From Verticillium longisporum (Eukaryota; Ascomycota; Sordariomycetes; Glomerellales; Plectosphaerellaceae): a stretch of DNA of 64,000 nt. Positions 1-11,519 of the stretch are shown here, one piece after another. The stretch spans positions 1,364,001-1,428,000 of the forward strand of contig JAETXT010000004.1 in the NCBI GenBank assembly GCA_019188255.1. The letters run 5' to 3'. Numbering within the stretch: position 1 is the stretch's first letter; each line of letters begins with the position of its first letter. Position numbers and translations under genes: made by a program. The notes beneath the pieces were generated by a model. It was not told where the DNA came from and made no database searches. It saw nothing but the letters and a program-made list of their open reading frames with translations.

Positions 1-493
1 GGTTTTCGGAAAAGGACCGCAACGAGAATATTCGTAGGATTGCTGAGGTGAGCTTGTCCTGAACCGTGCTCCCAACATGGCCACGTCTGAAGCTAAATCA
101 CGACAATACTTGCTCCAGGTTGCAAAGCTGTTTGCCGATTCCTCCACCATTGCGATCACCTCCTTTATTTCTCCGTATCGCGCCGATCGCGACACCGCAC
201 GCGAGCTGCACGCCCAGGCCAGCCAGGGCGAGGATAATTCCATCCCTTTCGTCGAAGTATTTGTTGACGTTCCTCTCGAAGTCGCCGAGCAGCGGGACCC
301 CAAGGGGCTATACAAGAAGGCTCGTGCTGGCGAGATCAAGGAGTTCACCGGCATCACCGCACCTTATGAGGAGCCACTGAAGCCCGAGATTCGTATCCGT
401 ACTGACAAGTCCTCTGTCGAGGAATGCGTCAGCGAGATTACGCAGTGGTTGATTTCCAAAGGTCTAATCGCTGCGAAGCAGACTGAGGCCTAA
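1..493 (+). CDS. met14: Adenylylsulfate (APS) kinase, 3' part
   Basis: Phosphorylates adenylyl sulfate to PAPS with ATP in the cytosolic sulfate-assimilation pathway. The 5' end lies outside the window. Coding exons are 1..47 and 119..493, with a 71-nt GT-AG intron at 48..118. The first exon reads [16 protein letters not shown] and continues directly into [16 protein letters not shown], the contiguous APS-kinase core. Further family landmarks are [13 protein letters not shown], the substrate-site segment [20 protein letters not shown] and [11 protein letters not shown]. The stop is TAA at 491..493. An ATG at 77 inside the intron is in frame but is not the start, because the conserved exon precedes it. 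The gene converges on vma5, with 245 bp between the stops. Family identification is secure; the N-terminal P-loop is off the window. Confidence 0.93.
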
Positions 494-738
494 AGTCTTG
501 GCCAGCATTGTTCGCCTTAGCCCCCTCACCTCATTCGATGTTGTAGTCATCGAAAGGTTCCCGCAACGCATGGACTAGCAATTTATTTTGTGCAAAGTAC
601 AAACGAATTGAATTGCATAGGAAGTCGACGGACGTCGGTAATTGATACATTTTTCTTCAATACAATGCCAGGTCACCAGTGTGTAGAACAAGAAAGCAGC
701 CAGCGTAAGCCGATTGGCCATTACTTGATGCGGGCCCC

Positions 739-2148
739 TCAAGGCAGCTCAAACTCGTAGTAGACGTAAGCCGTATACTCAGTGCCGTCGGCACCTCCAA
801 CGCCGGCAGCAGCCATATCAGATGACAGTGCTGCATCGTCTTTGGTCACCCTGCCACGCTTATCTCTCCCGAAGGCGTTGCCACCTAGGTAAGAGTAATT
901 AGAATCAAGCGCAGCCCTGACCTTGGGTGACAGCTTTGACGTGGTCTGAGAACCATGCTCGTCAGCATATTGGGCAGCATATTGGATCGTGAGTGGTATG
1001 TTTCACTTACTTTGACCAGCGCCGAGACGTAGTCCAGTGGGAGGCCGTAGCGAAGAACAGCCTCGACGAAGACGCGTAGGCTCAAAACATGTAGCCAGAT
1101 CATAACGCTCTCGCTCCACCCAGTCCTACCCATACGAAGAGCCTCACCCCAGACCTTCTTCTCCTCGCGCGCGACTCGGTCGAGTTCCCGCTGCTCCTCT
1201 TCCTTACCGCCCTCAACATATTTATACTGACGTGGGGTCCACTTTTGCTCGCGACACTTCTGTAGGAATTCGGTGCTCGTCTTTTTGAAGGTTGTCACGG
1301 CAAAAAGAACGAATTCGTCGTCCTGTGCTACTTCCACCGCTGAGCGTGGCACGACCATGGGCGCCAATGTCTCGTAACCCTTCTGGAAGTCCTTTTTAGC
1401 GTTGGAAGGCACTACAACCAAGTGTGTTTCCAAGTACTCCGAGTCCTGGACAAGCAAGGCGGGGTCGACAACGGGTGTGAGAGATTTGGTGGAGAGGTTG
1501 CCCGTTTGCTTGCGCTGCAAGGTCGTGAAGTTGGTCTTGACCGAGTTATACTGGTTGAACTTTGTCTTGACATCGTTGTCGCTCGTGACAAGTTCCTATA
1601 AGCAAGTTTCAGTATGAACGAATCAAAAACGAATGACATGCAATCGACATAGCCGTCCCTACCTTCTGCAGAATATCCACCAGTTCGCCCAGAGGCCTTT
1701 CGGCACGATATCTGACCTTGTTCCAGACAAAGGAGTTGATGTAATGATCTGTGGGTTCTATGAAACAGCAATGTCAAAAACTGTCGGTGTAGATTGTGGT
1801 AGATTGTGCAATAGACATGTCATCTTCGAGGCCAATATGTTTGAAGTGCTTACTGTCGTTGACCATCTTCTGCTGGCTGATCTTGTCATCGTCTCCATCC
1901 AAGATCGTACGCAGGGAGTCGGCTACTTTGGCTACCACAGTCTCACAAGCCGCCTCCAACTTAGTTAAGTCATCTGCTTGCTGCACTAAAGCATCAAGAG
2001 TCCCGATCTTGAAGTCGGGAATGGCAAAAGGCTGCGTGGAACCGTTGTCGGGGGAAATTTTCGCTGACAGCTCCGATAAAGCGCCATTTTTGCTGCTTGA
2101 GTCAAAGATACCCTGAGGGAGAGAGACCAGGAGATATTTCGTTGGCAT
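739..2148 (-). CDS. vma5: V-type ATPase subunit C (Vma5)
   Basis: Peripheral V1-domain subunit that links the V1 and V0 parts of the vacuolar proton pump and controls their reversible assembly. Four exons on the minus strand: 1854..2148, 1663..1757, 1011..1595 and 739..945. All junctions are GT-AG and phases close, giving 393 aa (yeast Vma5 is 392). The start MPTKYLLVSLPQ is the typical fungal one; an upstream in-frame ATG at 2172 would add eight residues. Exons join as KMVND-KPTDHYINSFVWNKVRYRAERPLG, then ELVTSDNDVKTKFNQYNSVK, RKQTGNLSTKSLTPVV and finally TTSKLSPKVRAALDSNYSYLGG, ending YVYYEFELP. The last exon is short and lies in a different frame from the one before it. Start is divergent from the AT-hook gene. 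Confidence 0.93.
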
Positions 2149-3240
2149 CTTTGCTGTCGTTCTCGTTGCCACGCGACTTGTTCAACAATTGGCCATGCGC
2201 AATGCGTGATTGTGAGGGAACCCAGTTGAAGGGCAACTTGGCAACAGATAAGTTGGGCGTCGGCGAACCACTGATGGTTGAAAGCAACGAAAGCTGTGTC
2301 TTTCGAGAAATCTCTTGTGGAAAACCCGGATCGATGCTATATTAAGTGACGGATTAGCAGTCTGTGTTTCTTCGACACGATGTATCTTTGTTGGTTGGAC
2401 TAGGCTACCTGGAGGAACAACTGACAGAATGGGACTGTTCAAGCTTAGAATAGTTGGTCAGCTGACTCCGCAGAAGCTCTTTGTTCAGGAAAATACGGAG
2501 TCTAGTTATTCGGATATAATGGCAAGCTGGGTGCAAGGCTCGTGGAAACGAAGTGTCGTTGTTGGCTACGGAGTAAAGGTAGCTCCAGTCTGCCAGCGCG
2601 GGCGGCACACCACAAGGAACTGGGTGCGGGATGAACGACGGAGCTCAGAGAGACTCGGGTGGAGCCTGATTGCTTCATAGACCACCCCACCCGACACTAC
2701 CTAACCTGAAGAAACCTGCATTACGTAAGACCCAGAGTACACCCGTGTAGGTACCTATTCCTGATCATTTCCGCCCACATGATCCATACCTCGGAACTCT
2801 TTGTACATAGCTAGTAAATCGCCTCGCTTGTTCGTGGGATTTCGCAATACAATGCTCATCCACCAAACACAACGCCAACAAATCAACTGGATATTGTCGA
2901 CGACCGACGACTTCACCAACATTACCATTGGCTTCGTATCTTATTGTGGTACAACAATGATCCCCTCATCTTTGCCGACTTGAAAAGTCGTTGTTCTGTC
3001 TGCGTAAGGTAAGCAACGAGCTGGCTCTGAGCATCATCACGGCCGTAAGACATCTCGCCCGTGGATGATGCGCCCTGCCCATCAAGCGGCCGCGCATCCG
3101 TTGGCCGTGAACGAGGATTGTCGTATTGTTCACCGACCGAGCGCACTGTTTGATGGTGTTGCACACTCCCCGAAGGACGGTTGAGTGCTAGGCATAGTAC
3201 GATTGCCTGATTAACCAGACTTTGATTGATAGCCTGAGCA
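2149..3240. other. Intergenic, divergent promoter region (vma5 / AT-hook gene)
   Basis: About 1.1 kb between two divergent starts. Short open frames on both strands lack recognisable motifs and good splice signals. A single GGTACC motif lies near 2751. I see no RNA gene or repeat. Confidence 0.6.
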
Positions 3241-6129
3241 ATGGCTTCACAACCTGGTATGCGCTCAGCTCTCGTTAATGACATAACGACCGGATACTAT
3301 GCTCATAGTTATCTTATCCTTAATCTTTTAGATCTTGTCACATTGCACTGCGCGCAACAGCAGCAACCCATCTCGACCAATGTAGGCCTTGCCTCAGCCA
3401 GATCGACCCCAACACTAGCTACGGAAACCGGTTCTCCCGTACAGCAGCTCAGCCGGCATCATGGTAGCCGTGTCCGAAATGCGATCCCGAGCAAGCTCAG
3501 AGGCAAAACTGATGCGAAGAAAGGCAACTTCGGCCTCATGGTCATTAATTTCGACACACAAACGGCGGCAGCTGAGCGCGGCGCTGCCGCTAAACGCACG
3601 AGTGAAAGTACTGCCATGCGTGCAAAAATTGCCTTTCAGCATGGTTACGTCCCATTGTCCCAGAGGATACTCCAACACGATTGCCCTGCTCCCGCCGGAC
3701 CGCCTCCTGGTCCAACGGCGCCGCCTGTCCCAGGCGGCGGGTATACAGCCATCCCTCCCACCGCACTCCGTGAACCTGGTGGAACTCAACTGACGCCAAC
3801 CGAAATCAAAACGGAGCAAGCTCGTCTTCTGACACTCCTTCGAAGCCTACATCCTGTCATGGTTGTAGATCAAATTTGTAAAGCGCTGGCTTTCTTTGGA
3901 GGCATACCTGGTGCACCGTGCCCACCCTCAGACGTTGGGTTTCCCCAGAGCCATGTGGCCAATGGTCCGGGATCCCTGTTTGTGGGCTGGCTTTCCGAAA
4001 TTTTCCCCCCTTTGGAATCCATCCCATCTGCCATGCAGAGGCGCCCGAAGGGGCGGCCGAAAGGAAGCAAGACGACGAGGTTCCGGAGAGATAAGGGACC
4101 CGGCCAGTCAGTTAAGGCACTAGGGTCACGCCGAACGAAGCAGTATCCTTTTTCGTCAGCTGGAAACCCCGATGATATTTGGGTGGATGTCGATGAACCT
4201 GCGGGAGCTGGCGAAGACATCGCCGAAAACGAGTCCGGTGTTATGCCATTAGACCCCCCACCACAAGTTCTTGCTCCCAGTCTGCACTCATCAACTCAAG
4301 GTGCAGCGAATCTGCCGACACCAAGGCGTAGGGGCCGGCCCAAGGGATCTAAAAACCGCCCGAAGGTATCGGCTATCTCCAATTCAGCGACCTTTGTGAG
4401 CCAAGAGACCACCAACCTGGCTGCTTCTGCTCCCTCTGAAGAACATCGCGTCGAGCATCAAAAATTAGTGTCAACCATCAAAAGGGCCGGCCCTGGTCGA
4501 CCCAAAGGCTCTAAGAACAAACCAAAGCACACTGATAGTAGCAATGTGCGTTCAGGAACCAAGAGTACTGAACTTGACAGCGCGCATCAGGTGGAGTCCT
4601 CCATAGTTCTCGTTTCTCTACACGATGATCGGCAGCGTCCTACAGAGACCCTTGTGCCGGACGGTTCATTTGCTGCAAATGCGTTCAAACCAACGAGCCT
4701 CGTAGGTCACGACGCACCCACACAGACCCCCCCGAAGCCTCTAAAGAGAGGAAGAACAGTATCATCTCAGGATGTTGGAAAGCTCGCTGAGTTCGATGGC
4801 AACCTCACTGTCGTGGAGCAACCAATGTGTCCCGATGATACTCCTGTGATGCAAGAGTCACCTCATTCACTACGCACTGGCCTTCCTCCACAAAACACCG
4901 ATGGTCCGAATCGAAAGAGGTACAGACATTCTAGGATCACCCAAGACCAGCCAGGTTCGAAAATACATGGCTTAGCTACCAGCTATGGCCACTCCGTCGA
5001 TTTTCAACTTCCTAGTAGACCTGATCGAGACCAGTACCATGCCAGCAAATCACACAGGCACATACAACATACTTCAGGCTTGAATAAGGACCTCGGCGAT
5101 GAGGAAACCTTGAGCCCTGCACGCAACCGGTTAGGGGCAGCTCTTGGCCATGCCCGACCCCTCCTACAGTCTCCGGTGCGTGAACAGCAGCCTCGATCAG
5201 CCATTCGGCAGGAACATCAGACGGGTAGGCCAGACTTGCCTCAACCTATCCGGCCAGGGAGCTACCATTTGGGGCGAGTACCTCAAAACTTGCAGCGCGA
5301 TTTGCAAGTCGACAGTACGGAATAGAACAACGCATCGGCTCTAGCACAGCAGCACTCACAGAACCGCAAGCCTGTTCACCAGAGCTCGGCTAGTCCCGGG
5401 CAGCTCAATACAGCGACCAATGTCGCGAAGCCTCCTACGCCCAGGAACCATACCCCTCAGGATGGCGGGGCCCATATTACTGTCGCATCTACGACACCAA
5501 AATCACAGTTTGGCCGCATCGTGGGTTCTGTGTTGTCATCAGAAGCTGACTACCGAAGAGACGGAGTACAGACCTTTGCACAGCAAGAGACCAATGACTT
5601 TCAAACTCAAAACCGTACGCAACACGTATCGCATGCTCGAGATTCAAGTGGTCCAGCTTTTCTCAACTTCACAGGCGCGACATTTACGGGGCTTGGACGT
5701 ACCGAGGCAGCTGGCACACATGCAGCGATAGAAACGAATGAGCCGTCCTATGCCGCTAGTAGTCACTTGCATCATGGGTGTCACTCTCCTTGCCGGCTCC
5801 CTTGGCTTCTTACACGGGAGCTAGAAATCACGGAGACGAAAAGTCACGGATTTGAATCCAGCATAGCGGGCCAGGGCCTAATACAAGAGCGCATAGCCAG
5901 TCGACGAGTCGGTGGTGAACAAATAATACTGTCTGGCTTCCTCATAATTTGGATGGTACTCCGTGCTAGTGGCCTGCCGCGTTTTCTCTCAGATAGCAGT
6001 TTTAACTGTTACCCACTGCAGCTCAATCCTGGCTCCAGAGCGAGATTCAATGACGACACAGGTGAACAAAGTAACGTTGTTAATGCAAGGTATCTATCCA
6101 AGGGGCTGGAATCTCCCCCTCCGCCATGA
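3241..6129 (+). CDS. AT-hook DNA-binding protein, interrupted by an in-frame TAG
   Basis: Probable chromatin-associated protein of fungal type. Three AT-hook cassettes are visible: RRPKGRPKGSK near residue 264, RRRGRPKGSKN near 360 and GPGRPKGSKNKPK near 417. Before them lies a hydrophobic block, EQARLLTLLRSLHPVMVVD...FVGWLSEIFPPLE (about residues 190-260), which is the likely structured domain. The rest is low-complexity. Frame 1 is open from 3241 to a TAG at 5323..5325, then open again in the same frame to a TGA at 6127..6129. The TAG could be a true stop (694 aa), could be removed as the end of a 48-nt GT...AG segment (5278..5325, frame preserving), or could be a sequence or nonsense change. 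A 75-nt frame-preserving GTATGC...TTTTAG segment at 3257..3331 may also be an intron. The terminal ~90 residues look less protein-like. No specific function is assigned beyond DNA binding. Confidence 0.7.
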
Positions 6130-6237
6130 TGCTAATTGATCCCGACTCCATGGCCTTGTATCCTTGGCCGCTTTCCTGAAACGATTCCACCTCAAACGCC
6201 CAATGAATGCTTGTGTAATAGCCCAGGAGTAAATCAC

Positions 6238-7844
6238 TCAAACCCCTTCGTCAAGGTCCTCCTCGATTGCTTCGAGTGGCGGACGCACAGATTCGGGCGT
6301 GCCGCGACCATACCACCACTCATCTTCTTCCTCGATGCCGTCATCCTTGATCAAATCCAGCATGACTTGGGCATTGCGCTTGATGTCTTGCGGCCGCTCC
6401 ACAATGTTGCGGTCCAAGATCAAAGCCTCTGCCGTTGTCAACCAGATTTGCTGCAAATTTGGAAGATCCGGGAGTAGACGTCGCACGTTATCGTGACCGA
6501 GCATCTCCATAGGCATGCCGGCAGAGAGGCTTGTGTTGAAGACAAGGCCCGACTCCGGCGTGGAAAGCGACACATCTTCAAAGGAGCCGCCTGAGCCACG
6601 CCGGGCGTCTCGCCCTTCTATTGAAGACCTTGGTGCATCCTTCACACAGGCGTTCGACTTTTTCCGCCCCAAAGCCCTGAGGCCTCGACGCGGCTTTGAT
6701 GTGGGCTCGGGTGGGGGCGTGGTTATGTCGTTGTACCAACTATCGACCGCCCCCTGCGGCTATTATAGCCCTTGATTTCCCAAAGTCTCTCAACTTGACG
6801 CAAACCGCCAAGGCACAGGATGGCAACGTGCACCTCATCTGCTGGTTTCTCGCGAAGGTATCCGCGCAAAGATCTCTCCACACGACCGACATACGACGGA
6901 GGCCGCAGCCTACGACAGAAGGAAGAAACAACAAGTGGAAAGACTTGATGCACCCGAAGCAGGGTTTGGTCATCATATAGGTTCATGATACGGGCCTCGA
7001 TAGGATTGAGGGTATATGGCTCGTGGAGCAGACCATGACCTCCGTGTTCGAATATATGCTCAAGGTGGAGCTTGCGATACGTTTCAAAAAAGTGGAAAAT
7101 GGTAAAAAGGAGTGGGATGAGGCGCCGTCGCATTCTCTCGTGGGAAGGCGCGAATTCTTTTCGCTGAGCGTCAGTCGTACGCAAGAAAATCTCTTTCGTG
7201 ATCCATTCGCACATGAGGAAGGAGAGCTTGGCGGCAACATGCAGGCGGTGCCAAAGACCACAGAGATGGTGAAAGGTGACTTTCGTCGGCTCATTTGCGG
7301 GGTAGAGGCGGAGAGCATACGCGGGTATGTGGTGGTCCAGGTGATGGCGAACGATGGGCGCCTCATTCAGGCTTATGAGAGTATGCCACGTTTTGGATAG
7401 GCGCCGCAAGTTGAGAATATCCGCCAGGGGTAGTGCCGAGACGATCTGTATTTGGAGCTCTGTGGGAAGAGCGAGGAACAGGTGGTCAAAAGGCTGGCTG
7501 GCGGGCTCAGCTGTGGCTGCCTTCTGATGACGGGATGGAGATTGTAGATGTTGCGCTGGAACAGACTTTTGAAGTAGAGATACTTTCGACCGTAAGCCGA
7601 AGAAACGGCTCTTTTGCTTTTGATCAGTTGGACGTGGCGTATCGTGATCGCTGTCGACTGCCTTGGAGGTGCGCAGCGGAAGAATGAATGTGGATTCTGA
7701 AGGTGGAGCAGGCGTGATTTGGGAAGTGAGAGCGATTGACGGTCCAGCGTGAGGACCCTCGTCGGTAGGAGATGGCTCGTGAAGTTGATTTAGCTTGTTG
7801 AAGTATCTTTCCGAGGCGAACTCGGTGATGTGAGGCGGATCCAT
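6238..7844 (-). CDS. F-box protein (one-base frameshift)
   Basis: Probable substrate receptor of an SCF ubiquitin ligase. The F-box is at about residues 127-170: LPTELQIQIVSALPLADILNLRRLSKTWHTLI. It is followed by a helical region unrelated to named repeats (LFTIFHFFETYRKLHLEHIFEHGG) and an acidic C-terminus. The reading frame starts at ATG 7844 (MDPPHITEF) and runs to about 6755. It then has to change frame at a run of five C (6750..6754 on the plus strand) to continue as AVDSWYNDITTPPPEPTSKP and on to the stop at 6238. The 1607-nt span is one base short of a whole number of codons. One added base gives 536 codons, so the break is a single missing base (assembly error or genuine frameshift). 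If genuine, the product ends soon after YNSRRGRSIVGTTT. Converges on the AT-hook gene. Confidence 0.8.
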
Positions 7845-9750
7845 GATGGCCAAGCGAGCCGAGCGGCTGAGCAGGCACAGCGGTGGTACGGACGTGAGGC
7901 GATGATCTTGGTCGTCGTCAGCCCGTACCTACGGCGCCAGAGGCGTGTCGAACGTAGAGATCGGGTTGTCGACGCGGCCGGGCAGTCGCGATCTAAACAT
8001 GGCGGACCATTGGAAGAGAGGCGAGCCAAGAGATGGGATGGAAATCGTGGGCAGACCGAGCCAGGTTGCTGTGTGCAAAAGACAATGCGCGCCCAGTCTT
8101 GACAGGTTGCACGGCGGCAGCGATCAATGGAATGACAGTAGAACGGATCAAGTCGCTGTCGTCAGCAGAGTCGTCGTGGTCGTTGTCTTCGTCGTCGACT
8201 TAGTTGAATTTTGAGCTCATGAAGGCGTCCAAGTCGCAGGCGTTGTCCAGACCGAAGCAACGATAGCAAGGCCGAGTCAAAGAATGGTCGTGATGGTATG
8301 GTAGAAACGAGGGAAAGAGAAGACGTGGTGTGGTAGCGGCAAAGGGACCCAGGAGACCCAGGAGGGGAGGCGCTGGGGGGTGTCTGGGGACACCGGGGAA
8401 GACGAGACGCTAGGCCAGGCCGTTGGTTCACTGGTAGAGGGGGCGGCAGCGAGGGATGGGTGGGAGCGAAACTGAGTACCAGCAGCAAAAGAGCGAAGGG
8501 GGAGCGAGAGAGGGAAGAGTGAGCGCCTGCGACGGGCGACGGGGCTATTCAGCGGCGCAATAGTGGAGAGCTGTCGAGGGGCATGAGCAGCGAAGGCCGA
8601 AAGAAGCACCGTTTTAGCGGATGCCTGAGTGCGAATTAGAGATACAAAACTGTACTGTAAGTGTCTCCTCGGAGCTTATGAACAGTGTGCACAACGGTGA
8701 CCACCAGATGGGGTGCGATGACACAGTACCCACACGGACAAGACAAGGTACCGCTACCCTCGTTCGTGAGCACGCCTTCCCTGCTCCTCCTCCCTCCCGT
8801 CGGCTGGGGTTTGGAATCGGATCCGCCGATAAGATGTCCGCGGCTGGTTGTGGAAGCTCGGCCCGTTTGGAACAACGGTGGCTCTTATCGACGGTCACGG
8901 TAACCCTTGCGGCCTTGCTGGCGTTTGCGGTACTGACGATTGGCATGCGTCTACGTCAAGTCCCTTGTGAACCGTCCATTTCGGTGTCATTTCCGATTTA
9001 GCCGCACCGCAATTGGTCCGCCCGTGCCATCCCGTGCCAGCATTTCAGCTTGCGGGGACGACCCTCCCACAGGCCAGCTTAGTAGCACTCGCCGCTCAAG
9101 ACATCGTTCATTGACTGAGCCTTTCCCATAGGCGGATCCTTTCACCGTCAGCAGGACTGACGAGTGTTGATAGGCACCCGGTAAACTACAATTTGTGAAG
9201 ATAGGAAAGTTATCGAACTAGAGTCGCTGGGCAGGCAGTGCGCACTGCGCAGAAAAGTGCCGCCTAGTGGTACCTGATCCAGGAAACCACCAAGAAAACC
9301 CCGAGACGGCTAGGATATTAGGCAACAACCAGGGCAGCATGGACGGAAGATGAGGAAGGATGAGGGAGGTTGTCCTGGCTCTGTTGTGCTAGTGCGGTTG
9401 GAACGGCCCTTTCTCGGTCAAACCCTTTAACTCTCTCAAGTTCTGGCCCACACTTGTATATTTCTCCGTGCAGTTCCCCGAGCCTTTCAATGTGGGTCGT
9501 CCTGTTCTGGCCGCACTGTGACACTGTATCGATACCTGTAGCGTTCGCTGCCCCGAACCGCGTGCGGACCATGTTGAAAGACCGGCCGAGACAACAACAG
9601 CGCCAACAACGGCTCCAATATCATCTGAGCGAAGCCATTCGGAGTCTCCTCGGGCGCGGTGGCTTCCACTTCTCGTGATGGTCGGCCGCGCCAAGATGTT
9701 GCTCGTACCCGCCGCGCCGAACTGATCCGTGGTCAGAGGACCGAAAACTA
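7845..9750. other. Long intergenic region without recognisable gene
   Basis: About 1.9 kb upstream of the F-box gene and downstream of vps37. It includes a GTC/GTT-type trinucleotide-rich stretch near 8150..8205 and a purine-rich plus strand at 8284..8545 (pyrimidine-rich in the F-box gene's sense), typical of a fungal 5' leader or promoter. Several overlapping frames of 60-126 codons are present on both strands, but none has a motif. Confidence 0.55.
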
Positions 9751-10574
9751 TCACCTCCATCCGCCAACACGACCTTCGTCCCAGCGATTCTTTCTTTCCT
9801 GTCGCAGGTAGTACAGTGCTTTGGCTTCTCTGTACCTTCTTACCCAGTCGAGGGCCTCCCTCTCGGAGGCGAAGGCGCCGTCCGCTTGGCCCTCAAGGAA
9901 ACTCTCTTCCATCGCGTGGCATACGGTTGCTTGCTCGTGTACGCCCTGGCCCAGTCGCTGATAAAGTGCTGCCGGCGCAAATGGCGAGAGCGCGTGATCC
10001 ATATCCGTTTGTTTCTGTCGCCACTGTCTCTCAAGGGCATGTGTGGAGAGGAGTTGTGCTTGCGTCGTCGACCGCTGATGTGTCAAGCGCGCTTCCAGGT
10101 CCGCCAGTTGCGCAGCTAGCTGCAAGTTCTCACCGAGCATGGCATGCAGTGCTTGATGCGACTCTGCGAGAGACGGCTGAACGGTGTCGACAGAGTGCGT
10201 GAGAGCCTCTAGGAGCTTAGGACTGGCCAGAATCTCGGCCAACTCCTGCTTACTTCACACGTGTGAGACTCAGCAAGACTTCGATCGAATATATGCTTGG
10301 ATCTGCACAAGACTTACGATTTGTCTTGCAGGATCCCTGGCAGCCACTGGTCACCGGGGTCGATTGTTAACGATGTTGTTCTCATAGAATCATGTCGAGT
10401 GGCAGGTTGCCAGCCCGAAGAGTCATGCCCTTCTACGGAAATAGCACCCTGACTCGGCGTTGTAGATGGTGACAATGGAGTGACTGGTGTATTCAGGCGA
10501 CTTGGATCGTGGCTGCCTGGTTTTGGCGGGGGTACTGGAGGTGGAGGATCCTGCATCGCGACGTTTGTAACCAT
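9751..10574 (-). CDS. vps37: ESCRT-I subunit Vps37 (Mod_r domain)
   Basis: Component of the ESCRT-I complex that sorts ubiquitinated cargo into multivesicular bodies. Two coding exons are supported: 10318..10574 and 9751..10252, with a 65-nt intron (GTAAGT donor; acceptor chosen so the join reads LQDKS-KQELAEILASPKLL, the family pattern). The N-terminus is proline-rich (PPPPVPPPKPG) and leads into PGDQWLPGILQDKS. Exon 2 is the coiled-coil Mod_r domain, ending with SEREALDWVRRYREAKALYY and DEGRVGGWR. The conservative start ATG 10574 gives 252 aa. The frame stays open upstream without an ATG to about 10725, and a CTAAC...TTAG acceptor-like signal lies near 10630..10660, so a further 5' exon is likely. 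The MITE-like element begins 144 bp upstream of this ATG. Confidence 0.8.
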
Positions 10575-11519
10575 TGGGGTTGAAGTCCCAGGTGGAATTA
10601 TGTGACGATGAAATGCGACCAAACCTAACAGACGACAACTCAAGTTAGGACGCAGGATGATGGCAGCAATAAGGTGATGCTCCAGGGTCTCGACATCTGA
10701 CGAGCGTGCGTAGTCAGCATCCCTTTAAGACCGAATTCAGTCTCAGTACAAAAAGTACGTATAGAAGAACCCAGTCAACATGGCAGAAATCAGCAATCTC
10801 AAGAACAGCCCACAATACATTCACAAATAAGCCATAATACTATAGGCACCTAATGACATTAGGTGTGCTAGGGTGTATAGTGAAGAATCTGGTGGGTTAT
10901 GCAAGACTGATACAAGGCTATATGTACTGAGGAAGATTTCGAGCTGTAACGGCGCTAAACCTATTATGAAGGCGGTGGCCCGGCTCATGGTCGGCTTTTT
11001 GTACTGACACTGAATTCGGTCTTAAAGGGATGGACGCGGTCTGTACGTATACAAGCATCGCCATAGCTAAATGCAACTAAATGGGACTGGGTTGCAAATG
11101 GGCAAACCTGGATACCTAAGTACCTACCTAACGTAAGGTTGTCAGGGAGTAAGACAGCAGTCCCCCAGAATTGGCTTGCGCCTCAGACTGTACCTGTCCC
11201 TGAAGAGAAACATGGGCAATTGTTCACGACGGTAGCTGTGGCATGAGCATTAGATTTTGGCGTCAGGCATCCGTATCACGCTTAGCTCTATCTCACCTTG
11301 ACCACCTTTCTCGCGATCTCGTACATTGGTGTCCAGCGATCAAATCCGCTTGCCAATGTTGCCAGGCCACCCCGTCTAGTGACCTTGCGTCCATCCACGA
11401 AAGCATTGTTGTGGGCACCTGTCCAGCTCAAGCCGCTCTTCTCGTGTATACCTCGACCGACCCATCAGCATAAACCGAAAATTGTACCAGTGACCAGGCG
11501 CACGAATCATCAGTACAAC
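10575..11519. other. Spacer between vps37 and nup84 holding the MITE
   Basis: This spacer holds the inverted-repeat element at 10718..11032. From 11033 to 11519 it has short non-coding frames and a degenerate GGTACC/CCTAGG-type stretch near 11110..11135. No additional gene is supported. Confidence 0.6.
10718..11032. mobile_element. MITE-like non-autonomous DNA transposon, 315 bp
   Basis: The 38-nt ends 10718..10755 and 10995..11032 are inverted repeats of each other with one mismatch (37/38), starting CATCCCTTTAAGACCGAATT. The 239-bp interior has no coding capacity. An obvious target-site duplication is not visible, so the exact ends may differ by a few bases. The structure fits a miniature inverted-repeat transposable element mobilised in trans; the superfamily cannot be assigned. 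It lies in the promoter or 5' leader of vps37. Confidence 0.8.

Noticed and set aside
3415..3819. Antisense frames inside the AT-hook gene
   Set aside because: Shadow frames of a coding region with biased codon use.
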